DNA from: Biformimicrobium ophioploci
GTDB taxonomy: Bacteria > Pseudomonadota > Gammaproteobacteria > Pseudomonadales > Cellvibrionaceae
DNA length: 64,000 bases
NCBI RefSeq assembly: GCF_030270605.1
Contig: NZ_BSYJ01000007.1
Span: forward strand, 54,820 to 118,819
Direction: 5' to 3'
A program made the position numbers and the translations under genes. Position 1 is the first letter of the stretch, and each line of letters begins with the position of its first letter. This document shows, in pieces, positions 56,048 to 64,000 of this stretch. The notes below the pieces were generated by a model. It saw nothing but the letters and a program-made list of their open reading frames with translations, had not been told where the DNA came from and made no database searches.

Positions 56048-56917
56048 TTAAACCTGTTCGCGCTGCGCGAGCCGCGCCACGAGCGGGTCCTGGGCCGGCG
56101 CCCGCGCCACAGTACCAACCGCATCCAGGAACAACCCAAACAGGGCATTCTGGGAGCCGACCCCCAGCTTTTCATAGATATTCTTGCGGTGTTTGCGCAG
56201 CGTATCCACAGCAACACCGAGCTTCTGGGCCGACTCACGCGTGCCTTCGCCGCGCAGCAACAGATCCAGTACACTTTTTTCGCGGCCGGTCAGCACCGTG
56301 CTGCCGAACATACGCCGTGCATGTTCAATACTACCATCCAACCCGTGCGCCGCCTGCTGAATAGGGTCCAACGCACCGCAACGCGCGTTCAGCAGCACCA
56401 GTTCACGCACCAGCGACTCCACCTCACGTAACGACTGCATATCAGACGCACTGAAGGGCTGCGACTGGCGTGCTCGCATCAAGCAAAGGTGCAGGGCACT
56501 CTGGTCGTCGACATTGATAACGAAGACCACCTCATCGACGGTGCCCAGCGCGGAATAGTAATCGAGAAAATAGCCCCGGCTCTGCACACCGCCACTCAGG
56601 TCATCGAGGCGCCATACCCCGGAATCGAGGCGCTGCTCACAGAAAGATATATAGAAGGGATCGAGGCGGTAGCCGCCGTTGCGGTAGTCATCGATGTGGG
56701 CCGGCTCGTCGCTGGCATCCATCGCATAATAGAGCGCACAGGGGGCGCGGCCCCGCTGGTAATACCAGACCTGGGGGAAATCCGCCCCTACCCGGGTACC
56801 CAGCGCCTCTATCAGACGCGGGAAGAACGCGGCCCCGCCAATTGCGTGCACGATGCCCGCAATACTTTGATTCCAGTCACTTGCATCGCTGCCGGATGGT
56901 CCGGGCATTTTTCGCAT
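56048..56917 (-). CDS. LuxR-family transcriptional regulator
   Basis: 289 residues with a C-terminal LuxR/FixJ helix-turn-helix (about 218-280: LTGREKSVLDLLLRGEGTRESAQKLGVAVDTLRKHRKNIYEKLGVGSQNALF). The N-terminal 200 residues are not a response-regulator receiver (no phosphoacceptor pattern) and not an obvious acyl-homoserine lactone domain; a PAS/GAF-like sensor is possible. GGGGG stands 5 bases before the ATG. It is divergent from the TonB receptor gene with 180 bases between, so it probably controls the receptor cassette. Confidence 0.87.
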   Translation of the reverse strand: MRKMPGPSGSDASDWNQSIAGIVHAIGGAAFFPRLIEALGTRVGADFPQVWYYQRGRAPCALYYAMDASDEPAHIDDYRNGGYRLDPFYISFCEQRLDSGVWRLDDLSGGVQSRGYFLDYYSALGTVDEVVFVINVDDQSALHLCLMRARQSQPFSASDMQSLREVESLVRELVLLNARCGALDPIQQAAHGLDGSIEHARRMFGSTVLTGREKSVLDLLLRGEGTRESAQKLGVAVDTLRKHRKNIYEKLGVGSQNALFGLFLDAVGTVARAPAQDPLVARLAQREQV

Positions 56918-57024
56918 GATTGCCCCCTAATGGTGCTGTCGGCCGTTTTGGCCTTGTTATTATTTGCAGTGCTGCACCAAAAAGAGTCGGGCCGTTTCGC
57001 AAGCAGCACTGTTTTACCAATTTA

Positions 57025-57036
57025 CCCCAGTTGGGG
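57025..57036. promoter_or_regulatory. Candidate operator between luxR-type gene and TonB receptor
   Basis: CCCCAGTTGGGG is a 12-base dyad with one central mismatch pair, set about 60 bases before the receptor ATG in a T/A-rich context (TTTACC direct repeats at 57013 and 57021). Its place suits an activator site for the divergent LuxR-type regulator. No standard -35/-10 pair was convincing in this gap, as expected for an activator-dependent promoter. Confidence 0.4.
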
Positions 57037-57097
57037 CATTGATATTGCCGGTTTACCTATGGTGCCATGGTCCTAACAACTAGAAAAGGGAAGCACC

Positions 57098-59476
57098 ATG
57101 GCCAAAGCGTCACCAGCGGGAAAGGCTACACCTGAACCGCATCTCCAAAAGAATACACTGGCAAGAGCTGTAACTGCCGCGATCCTGTCCTCCTCCCTCG
57201 CAGTACCAGCCGCCGTGCAGGCCCTGGAAATCGAGGAAGTGACCGTTACCGCGAACAAGCGCGAAGAATCCGTGCAGGAAGTTCCACTGGCGATCACCGC
57301 ACTTTCCGGTGATTTCACCCGCAAGGTCAACCTCGACGATGTGAAGGACCTGGTTTCCTACACCCCGGGCGTTACCGGTAACAGCCAGGACAGCTTTATC
57401 GATGCGATCAGCGTTCGCGGCATCCGCACCCAGGACTTCGGCGTGGGCGGCGACCCGTCTTCTGCCTTCTTCAAGAACGACCTTTACGAAGGCCGTAACG
57501 GCTCAGCGGTAACCAGCCTCTACGATATGGAGCGCTCCGAAATCCTGCGTGGCCCGCAGGGCTTCCTGTTCGGCCGCAACTCCATCGGCGGCGCCTTCAG
57601 CGTACACACCAACAAGGCGGAAATCGGCGCGGACACTACCGGCTATTTCGAAACAGACTTTGGCCAGAACGGTCGCGTGGTCGCCGAGGGTGCGATCAAT
57701 ATGGGCATCAGCGACAACTTCGCCATGCGCCTCGCCGGCTACACCTCGCAGGAAGACGGCTTTGTAACCAACCGCTTCCCGGGCTCCGAAGACCTGATTG
57801 CACACGACAAGCAGGCCATCCGCTGGTCCACCACTTACGAGCAGGAAGCCCTGCGCGTGCAGACCACCGCGGAATATGAAACCCGCGAGCAATCCGGCTC
57901 CGTTTACCGCGCGGTGGAAAACGGTGATATCTGGGATGCGTTTGTTGCGGCCATCGGTGACCCGGAGATCGGCGGTGACGCCAGCAAGGGCAATGTAGAC
58001 GTAGACCGCACCAGCGGCGACGCCGATAACGCCGATGTGATGACCCTTGGCGTGCGCGTCGACTACGACTTCGACAGCTTCACCCTGACTTCCAATACCG
58101 GCTACAAAGACCACGACTACTTCTATACCGAAGACTACGATGGCACCCCGCTGCACGTGAATGACTACGGTCAGGACCAGACCGGCGACTACTTCCAGCA
58201 AGAACTGCGCATTACCTCCAGCGGCGACGACGCGCTGTCCTGGTACGCCGGTGTTTCCTACTACAAGGAAGAGATCGACGCGAAGTTCCGCTTTAGCGGC
58301 CAGGAAGACTTCATGTGCCAGTACTACGGCTACTACTACAACTCCGGCATGACCTTCAGTGGCTGTGCGGACCTGTATGCCTATTACGGCTCCGAGTTCA
58401 GCTCCACCGACGGCCAGCTGGTGGAAACCGGCCACATTCGCGGCAACTATTCCGGCTGGGCGACCTACGTCAACATGGACTACGCGATTACCGACGCGTT
58501 CTCTGTTGGCCTGGGCCTGCGCTACACCAACGATGACAAGGACTTTGCCATCAGCGTACCGACCCCGGAAAGTGAGCTGGGCCCCTACTGGGCTTACGGC
58601 TTCTCCACCGACGGTTTTATTGAAGGCAGCGACTCCTGGAGCAAGCTGACCTCGCGTGCCATTGCCAAGTACCAGCCCAACGACAATGACACCTACTTCC
58701 TGAGCTTCACCGAGGGCTTCAAGTCCGGTGGCTTCGGCAGCTTCAACCTCGACAACAACGCCATGGGTGAGCCGGCCATCGGCAACACCGAGCTGACCCA
58801 GGCTGACGGCTTCCCGGCCAACATCTTCGACCCGGAAACCATCGATTCGTGGGAACTCGGCTACAAGAGCACCTGGTTCGACGGCCGTGCGCTGTTTGAT
58901 ATCACCGCGTTCATGTACGACTACTCGGATCTGCAGGTCGTGACCTACGACGGCGGCGCCTCGATCGTGAAGAACGTCGGTGAAGTCGAAAGCATGGGTG
59001 TGGAGACCTCCATCACTGCCGAGCTGAACGACAACTTCAACCTGATGTTCGCACTCGGCTGGCTCGACAGCGAAGCCAACAACCTGCAGGACATCTGCGG
59101 CCTGGAAGATGCCGACGCCTGTGAAGGCAGCAGCCTGTTCTGGGCACCCGAGATCTCCGGCGCGATGGTACTGGACGCGCACTTCCCGGTCAGCGGCGGC
59201 GCCATCACCGGCAGCCTGGAGATGTTCTGGGAGTCCGAGCGTGGCGGCGGCTGGGAAAGCCTCGACAGCACCAAGCTCGATGCCTACCAGGAGCTGGCCC
59301 TGCGTGTGGGCTACGAGTCTGATGACAACTGGCGTGCGGACCTCTATGTTGAGAACCTGACCGACGAGTTTACGTGGGATGGTATCAACAACAACGGCGG
59401 CGTCCTGCCGTCACACTTCTTCGGTCCGAAGCGCCCGCGCACCATCGGCCTGAGATTCGGAATGGACTTTGAATAA
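57098..59476 (+). CDS. TonB-dependent outer-membrane receptor (792 aa)
   Basis: Signal peptide with a long basic leader (cleavage after AAVQA), TonB-box-like IEEVTVTANKREESVQEVPLAITALSG, and a plug with VRGIRTQDFGVGGDPSSAFFKNDLYEGRNG and EILRGPQGFLFGRNSIGGAFSVHT. The barrel ends RPRTIGLRFGMDFE with a Phe as penultimate residue. A Tyr-rich loop bounded by two cysteines (about residues 407-425) is unusual. The plug is of the type common in marine and sphingomonad receptors with organic substrates rather than a classical siderophore receptor. AAGGGAAG precedes the ATG. It is followed by a terminator and by sulfotransferase, oxidase and dipeptidase-like genes. Confidence 0.93.
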   Translation: MAKASPAGKATPEPHLQKNTLARAVTAAILSSSLAVPAAVQALEIEEVTVTANKREESVQEVPLAITALSGDFTRKVNLDDVKDLVSYTPGVTGNSQDSFIDAISVRGIRTQDFGVGGDPSSAFFKNDLYEGRNGSAVTSLYDMERSEILRGPQGFLFGRNSIGGAFSVHTNKAEIGADTTGYFETDFGQNGRVVAEGAINMGISDNFAMRLAGYTSQEDGFVTNRFPGSEDLIAHDKQAIRWSTTYEQEALRVQTTAEYETREQSGSVYRAVENGDIWDAFVAAIGDPEIGGDASKGNVDVDRTSGDADNADVMTLGVRVDYDFDSFTLTSNTGYKDHDYFYTEDYDGTPLHVNDYGQDQTGDYFQQELRITSSGDDALSWYAGVSYYKEEIDAKFRFSGQEDFMCQYYGYYYNSGMTFSGCADLYAYYGSEFSSTDGQLVETGHIRGNYSGWATYVNMDYAITDAFSVGLGLRYTNDDKDFAISVPTPESELGPYWAYGFSTDGFIEGSDSWSKLTSRAIAKYQPNDNDTYFLSFTEGFKSGGFGSFNLDNNAMGEPAIGNTELTQADGFPANIFDPETIDSWELGYKSTWFDGRALFDITAFMYDYSDLQVVTYDGGASIVKNVGEVESMGVETSITAELNDNFNLMFALGWLDSEANNLQDICGLEDADACEGSSLFWAPEISGAMVLDAHFPVSGGAITGSLEMFWESERGGGWESLDSTKLDAYQELALRVGYESDDNWRADLYVENLTDEFTWDGINNNGGVLPSHFFGPKRPRTIGLRFGMDFE

Positions 59477-59498
59477 AGCCCAAATCCGGTAACAATGG

Positions 59499-59532
59499 AA
59501 AGCAGTAGCGGGCAGCCGCTACTGCTTTTTTT
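59499..59532 (+). terminator. Terminator after the second TonB receptor
   Basis: Arms AAAGCAGTAGCGG (59499-59511) and CCGCTACTGCTTT (59516-59528) form a perfect 13-base stem around GCAG, followed by TTTT. The next gene starts 25 bases later on the same strand, so it either depends on read-through or has a promoter hidden in the receptor gene. Confidence 0.92.
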
Positions 59533-59556
59533 ATAACTCCAATAAGCGGTACCCCA

Positions 59557-61155
59557 ATGCCCGAGCAACAGATTCCCCGACAGGCATTCCTGCAGCAGAC
59601 CCTGCAACGCGGCTTCGCTGCCCTTTCCCGTGGCAACACTGGCGAGGCCTCCAAGTGCTGCCAGGCAGTGCTCAAGGTTCAGCCGGATCTGGTGCCCGGC
59701 CACTTCCTCGTCGGCCTCGTGGCGCTGGAAGCGCAGCAGCCCAAGGTCGCGTTCAGCGCATTCAATTCCGTGGTCAAGCTGCAGCCGGAGCACCCGGCGG
59801 CCTGGGCCCATATCGCCAAGCTGTATATGCGCGATGGCCACTTCAATGGCGCTGACGACGCCCTGCAGAAAGCACAGGCCAGCGCCGGCAAGGACCCTGC
59901 GGTAAATGACCTGATCGGCACCATCTACTCGTTCATGGGGTATTACGATGATGCCAACCGCTGCTTCCGCACCGCGATCGAGAACGACCGCAACAACCCT
60001 GCCTACCTGCTCAACTACGCCAACAACCTGGTCTACCACGGCGATACAGCCGCGGCCGGCGAGGTGCTGGAGGAGATCATCGGGCTCCAGCCAGATAGCC
60101 CGCAGGCGCACTGGGCACTGTCCGGTTCACGCAAGGCGAAGGACGAGGATCACATCCAGGCCATGCACGAGCTGCTGCAACGGCCCGGTACGCACCCGCG
60201 TGCACAGGCTTTCTATTACTACGCGATCGGCAAGGAGCAGGAGGACCTGCAGCACTGGGGACAGGCCGGCGACGCGTTTATCCAGGGGGCCGCTGCGCGG
60301 CGCAAGACCGTGGAGTTCGACGAGGCTGCCGAGGTCGAGACCTTTAACTTCCTCAAGGAAAACCTGACCCGCGACTGGTTCGACGACCAGGGCGAGGGCA
60401 ATCCCGATGACTCGCCGATTTTCGTGCTTGGCCAGCCCCGTACGGGCACCACCCTGGTGGAGCGCATCATTACCAGCCACTCGCAGGTGCATTCCGCCGG
60501 TGAGCTGCAGCAGTTCAGCCTGGCGCTGCGACGACTGGCCGGCTACACGGATCCGAAGCGCTTCTCCGCACAGCTGTTTGCGCAGGCCAGGGACCTCGAC
60601 CCGGCCAAGATTGGTGGTCTGTACCTGCAGTCGGTGTCCAAGGTGCGCGGCGACAAGGCGCGCTTTGTCGACAAGCTGCCGCAGAATTACATGATGATCC
60701 CGCTGATCCTCAAGGCATTGCCCAATGCGAAGATCGTCCACCTCACCCGCAACCCGATGGACGCCTGCTTCGCCAGCTTCAAGCAGCTGTTTGCCGATGC
60801 ATACCTGCACTCCTACGACCAGCGCGAGATGGCCCGCCATCACGCCCGCTATCGCGACCTGATGCAGACCTGGCGCGAGCGCTTTCCGGGGCAGTTCTTC
60901 GATATCTCCTATGAGGAAACCGCGCGCGACCTCGAACCAAACGCCCGCGCACTGCTCGAGTTCCTGGAGCTGCCCTGGGAAAACGCGTGCCTGGAATTCC
61001 ACAAACAGGACAAGGCGGTTTCCACCGCCAGCGCAGTGCAGGTCCGGGAGCCCGCTCATACCCGCTCGATCGGACGCTGGAAAAATTACGCAGAGCAGCT
61101 CAAACCCATGCAGGAGGAACTGATCGCAAAGGGAATCGAGATTGGCGACGCCTGA
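59557..61155 (+). CDS. TPR-repeat sulfotransferase family protein
   Basis: 532 residues. The first 230 hold about five TPR-like helical repeats (each with the A-x-x-C/A-F pattern); the C-terminal half is a PAPS-dependent sulfotransferase with the 5'-phosphosulfate loop FVLGQPRTGTTLVERI (289-304) and the 3'-phosphate motif KIVHLTRNPMDACFASF. No signal peptide is seen, so it should be cytoplasmic. Such proteins often neighbour TonB receptors; the acceptor is unknown and could be a peptide, protein or small molecule. The 3' end overlaps the next gene by 14 bases. Confidence 0.88.
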   Translation: MPEQQIPRQAFLQQTLQRGFAALSRGNTGEASKCCQAVLKVQPDLVPGHFLVGLVALEAQQPKVAFSAFNSVVKLQPEHPAAWAHIAKLYMRDGHFNGADDALQKAQASAGKDPAVNDLIGTIYSFMGYYDDANRCFRTAIENDRNNPAYLLNYANNLVYHGDTAAAGEVLEEIIGLQPDSPQAHWALSGSRKAKDEDHIQAMHELLQRPGTHPRAQAFYYYAIGKEQEDLQHWGQAGDAFIQGAAARRKTVEFDEAAEVETFNFLKENLTRDWFDDQGEGNPDDSPIFVLGQPRTGTTLVERIITSHSQVHSAGELQQFSLALRRLAGYTDPKRFSAQLFAQARDLDPAKIGGLYLQSVSKVRGDKARFVDKLPQNYMMIPLILKALPNAKIVHLTRNPMDACFASFKQLFADAYLHSYDQREMARHHARYRDLMQTWRERFPGQFFDISYEETARDLEPNARALLEFLELPWENACLEFHKQDKAVSTASAVQVREPAHTRSIGRWKNYAEQLKPMQEELIAKGIEIGDA

Positions 61156-62557
61156 TTACCAACAGCTGAACTACTGGTTCGACAGCCTGGCAGCGCCTGT
61201 CAAGCCAAGATCCGCGCTGAGCACCGACCGACACTGCGATATCGCGATTATCGGGGCCGGCTACACCGGCCTCTGGTGTGCCTACTACCTGAAAAAAGCG
61301 CGCCCGACGCTGGATATCTGCATCGTCGAAAAGGAAGTCGCCGGTTACGGTGCCTCCGGCCGCAATGGCGGCTGGCTCATGGGTGACCTCCAGAACCTCG
61401 GCGTGTTCCTTCAGGGCCTGAACGACGATAAGCGCGAGCACGCGATTGGGCAGGTCACTGACATCGTCAACGAAGTCGAGCGTGTATGCCGGCAGGAACA
61501 GATCGATTGCGACCTGGCCCGTGGCGGCGCCCTGTATGCGGCCGCACGCTTCCCTGAGCAGCTACCCCGTGCGCAGGGAATACTCCAGCACTACCACAGT
61601 CTGGGATTTAGTACAGACGACTACTACTGGCTCGACAAAGATCAGGCTGCCCAACAGGTTAACGTGAGGAACGCCCTCGGCGCTGTATTCACCCCCCACG
61701 TTGCAGCGATTCACCCGGCGAAACTGGTGCGAGGGCTCGGACATGTAGTAGAAGCCATGGGCGTTCGCATTTACGAACAGACACCCTGCACCCGCTTTAC
61801 GCCAGGGCTGGTCGAGGCCCCTGGCGGTGTATTGCGTGCGGATATCGTTATCCCGGCACTGGAAGGCTACGCGGGCAGCCTCCCTAGCCCACTGAAAAGA
61901 CATACCATTCCGGTGGTCAGCCGCATTATTGCAACAGAACCTCTCACTACTGATCAGTGGCAGGAAATCGGCTTCGCAGAGCGACAGGTATTCTGTGACA
62001 GCAGCCGGCTGGTGTCTTATCTCCAGCGCACTGCTGACGGCCGCCTGTTGTTTGGCGCGCGCGGCAGCTATGCATTTGGCGGCAAGGTGCGTCTGGCTCC
62101 GCAGCTCACAGAAGAAGAATTGCGGCAGCAGCACAACCTGATGGTCGACTTCTTCCCTGCCCTCGAGAATGTCCAGGTCACGCACGACTGGTGTGGCAAC
62201 CTCGGCATGTCTCGGCGTATGCGTCCTCATGCCATTTTCGATCCTTCGTCGGGTATTGGCCTTGCTGGCGGCTACGGTGGGGAGGGTGTGGGCGCGTCCA
62301 ACCTGATGGCGCGGACCCTTGCAGATCTGATTCTTGAAAAGGATAGCGAGCTGACCGCGATGCCCTGGGCGCATCGGGCACGGACCAATAGCGTTCTCAG
62401 GCAGTGGGAGCCGGAACCAATTCCCTGGCTCGTCTACAAGACAGTAAACAGTATCTACAGCGCGGAAGAGGCCATGCTCCTCAAGCCCGTACGCAACTGG
62501 AAAACATGGGCGGTCAGTGGGCTTGCCGATATGTATGATCGGTTGTTGGACACCTAA
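61142..62557 (+). CDS. DAO-type FAD-dependent oxidoreductase
   Basis: 471-residue flavoprotein like gamma-glutamylputrescine oxidase and other amine/amino acid oxidases. The N-terminal FAD fold shows IIGAGYTGLWCAYYL (GxGxxG at 38-43), VEKEVAGYGASGRNGGWLMG, and the C-terminal GIGLAGGYGGEGVGASNLMARTLADLI. The start is TTG at 61142, 7 bases after GGGA and inside the sulfotransferase gene, so the pair is coupled. Likely chemistry is oxidative deamination of an amine or amino acid; the substrate is not determined. Confidence 0.88.
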   Translation: MATPDYQQLNYWFDSLAAPVKPRSALSTDRHCDIAIIGAGYTGLWCAYYLKKARPTLDICIVEKEVAGYGASGRNGGWLMGDLQNLGVFLQGLNDDKREHAIGQVTDIVNEVERVCRQEQIDCDLARGGALYAAARFPEQLPRAQGILQHYHSLGFSTDDYYWLDKDQAAQQVNVRNALGAVFTPHVAAIHPAKLVRGLGHVVEAMGVRIYEQTPCTRFTPGLVEAPGGVLRADIVIPALEGYAGSLPSPLKRHTIPVVSRIIATEPLTTDQWQEIGFAERQVFCDSSRLVSYLQRTADGRLLFGARGSYAFGGKVRLAPQLTEEELRQQHNLMVDFFPALENVQVTHDWCGNLGMSRRMRPHAIFDPSSGIGLAGGYGGEGVGASNLMARTLADLILEKDSELTAMPWAHRARTNSVLRQWEPEPIPWLVYKTVNSIYSAEEAMLLKPVRNWKTWAVSGLADMYDRLLDT

Positions 62558-62708
62558 TCACCTCCTACCGCACCAATATACGCGTGGCTCGCATTGTGTT
62601 AGAACTGATCTCTAGCCCGCCATCAGTTCGCCTGCATGGCAGTGGGTCAAATGCGTTAACGCCTGAAAACTGCGAGGTATGACATTTAAAATACAGGGGC
62701 CTTAAACT

Positions 62709-63794
62709 ATGGATCGTCGACAATTTCTCTCCACCAGCGCCGCCTCTTTGGCGACATTTCTGGCACCGACCGTCGGGCACGCCAGTGCCAAACCAATAAA
62801 TCTTTTCGATGGCTGCGGATTCCCTTTCGACTTAGAAAGGAATATTACACCTGAAGTTGTAAGCGCCATTCAAAACAGTGGCTATCAGTTGATTCATACC
62901 ACTGTTGGCACAATCGGAAAAGGAGAGCACCTTTTCGAAAAGTCCATGAAATTTATTCAGAGGATGGATCGGCAAATCACGCTCTATCAAGACAGCCTGT
63001 CCAAGATCACATCCAAACAGGATGTCGACAACAGCCTCCGCAACAACACTACCGGGATAATTTATGGTTTTCAGGACACCGAACAACTAGAAGGGAACAT
63101 TGAAAATATAGATCCGTTCTATACGGCCGGCGTTCGCTGTATGCAGCTAACTTACAACACTGAAAATCGCGTTGGTAGCGGTTGCATCGTGAAAGAGGAC
63201 AAGGGACTCAAGCCATTTGGCGAGGAGCTTGTTTCCGCCCTGAACCGCAAAAACATATTAATCGACCTCAGTCACTGCTCAATAAAAACGACTGAAGCCG
63301 CCCTCCGCCTGTCAACCAAGCCGGCCGCTATCACGCACTCGGGCTGTAGCGCACTACAACCACACCCGCGCAACAAATCGGACCACCAATTAAAAGCAAT
63401 GGCGGATAAAGGTGGAGTAGTGGGAATCTACTTCATGCCCTTTCTAAGGTCCTCTGGCATGGCGCAGTCAGCGGATGTAATCGCACACATTGAACACGCA
63501 ATCAATGTTTGCGGAGAAGATCACGTTGGCATAGGCACTGATAATCAGGTTACACCCACAACAATCACCGATGAATATCGTAAAAAGTTTAACGCAAACG
63601 TCAGGGAGCGACGGGAAAAGGGGATCGGCGCACCAAATGAACAGGAAGACGTTTTTCTTTTCATCGAGGACCTGAATACCACTAGCCGGTTCATTGACCT
63701 CGCTGCTTTGCTAAAGAAAAGGGGTCACAGCGAGCGTCGAGTCGAAAAAATCATGGGGGGCAATTTTCGCCGCCTGTTCGGTGGCGTTCTTTAA
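62709..63794 (+). CDS. Tat-exported M19 membrane-dipeptidase homologue with altered metal site
   Basis: 361 residues with a twin-arginine signal (DRRQFLSTSAASLATF..GHASA). The fold matches renal dipeptidase family M19: DLSHCS (His189), ITHSGCSALQPHPRNKSD (His210), HVGIGTDNQ (Asp278) and a GGNFRRLF end. However the N-terminal HxD metal pair (DGHND in the family) reads DGCGF, and the bridging Glu position reads GFQDT (Gln122). Three of the expected ligands are therefore absent and catalysis may be lost or changed, as in M19-like proteins of other jobs such as pyoverdine PvdM (comparison is inference). The gene is clearly more A/T-rich than its neighbours, suggesting separate acquisition. It is 151 bases after the oxidase gene. 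Confidence 0.82.
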   Translation: MDRRQFLSTSAASLATFLAPTVGHASAKPINLFDGCGFPFDLERNITPEVVSAIQNSGYQLIHTTVGTIGKGEHLFEKSMKFIQRMDRQITLYQDSLSKITSKQDVDNSLRNNTTGIIYGFQDTEQLEGNIENIDPFYTAGVRCMQLTYNTENRVGSGCIVKEDKGLKPFGEELVSALNRKNILIDLSHCSIKTTEAALRLSTKPAAITHSGCSALQPHPRNKSDHQLKAMADKGGVVGIYFMPFLRSSGMAQSADVIAHIEHAINVCGEDHVGIGTDNQVTPTTITDEYRKKFNANVRERREKGIGAPNEQEDVFLFIEDLNTTSRFIDLAALLKKRGHSERRVEKIMGGNFRRLFGGVL

Positions 63795-63823
63795 ATACAA
63801 ACCGAACGATGACCTACGCTGTG

Positions 63824-63893
63824 TTGCGGGCTGACACCCGCAATCGCTGCGCGATGCCTGCGGCACACCAACCCCGCACCTGCGGTGCAGGGG
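63824..63893. repeat. Two inverted repeats after the M19 gene
   Basis: TTGCGGG/CCCGCAA (63824-63843, 6-base loop) and CCCCGCACC/GGTGC-A-GGGG (63872-63893, TGC loop, one bulged A). Neither is followed by a T-run. They may serve as weak or Rho-linked ends of the M19 transcript. The surrounding 63795-63955 holds no gene. Confidence 0.5.
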
Positions 63894-63952
63894 TCCGGGG
63901 TCGCGCACGACTCACATGGGCCTGTGTAGTAAACAGTATTTCCTCGAATCCA

Positions 63953-63985
63953 AAATAAAAAAAGGGCTATCCTGATGGATAGCCC
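63953..63985 (-). terminator. Terminator of a minus-strand gene beyond the right edge
   Basis: GGGCTATCC (63964-63972) and GGATAGCCC (63977-63985) pair around TGAT. On the minus strand the stem is followed by TTTTTTTATTTT, a strong U-run; on the plus strand only CTTTTG follows, so it may work both ways. Confidence 0.82.
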
Positions 63986-64000
63986 CTTTTGTATTTGGAA

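Overview
The window is chromosomal DNA of a marine-type gammaproteobacterium, most likely from the Cellvibrionales (Microbulbifer or a close relative). This rests on a Pseudomonas-like order of housekeeping blocks (ssb, MFS, uvrA; birA, coaX, SPOR, tRNAs, secE), large TonB-dependent receptors, and a 407-residue EF-Tu with a short insertion. The genus is inferred and not proven. No rRNA, insertion sequence, prophage or CRISPR array was seen.

Left part (1-16632): the 3' end of fabB; a DUF2256 zinc-ribbon gene overlapping an iron-sulfur bacterial photolyase; convergent to these a degenerate sugar-nucleotide reductase, ssb and a YajR-like MFS transporter; and divergent uvrA. A peptide-scavenging-like locus follows on the minus strand: secreted Ntn-hydrolase acylase, a 1111-residue TonB-dependent receptor, then a secreted S9 prolyl-oligopeptidase-type peptidase. 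A small DUF1315 gene (yeaC) precedes the ribosomal block.

Middle (16718-47934), all on the minus strand: secE-nusG, rplK-rplA, rplJ-rplL, rpoB-rpoC, the str operon (rpsL-rpsG-fusA-tuf), the S10 operon (rpsJ to rpsQ), the spc operon (rplN to rpmJ, with secY) and the alpha operon (rpsM-rpsK-rpsD-rpoA-rplQ) run as one near-continuous 31 kb block. Sigma70 promoters can be read before rpsM, rpsJ, rpsL, the tRNA-Trp/secE unit and the tRNA cluster. Hairpin terminators or attenuators follow rplQ, tuf, rplL, nusG and the tRNA cluster.

Right part: four tRNAs (Thr-TGT, Tyr, Gly, Thr-GGT) and tRNA-Trp flank a place where many relatives carry a second tuf gene, which is absent here. Upstream lies a tightly coupled minus-strand chain: S33 hydrolase, ABC ATPase, ABC permease, alr, birA, coaX and a SPOR protein. 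The alr gene has no ATG, GTG or TTG at the expected start. The last 8 kb is accessory: a LuxR-type regulator divergent from a TonB-dependent receptor, then a TPR-sulfotransferase, a DAO-type FAD oxidoreductase and a Tat-exported M19 dipeptidase homologue that has lost three metal ligands. This regulator-receptor-enzyme cassette is the best candidate for an undescribed uptake or modification system.
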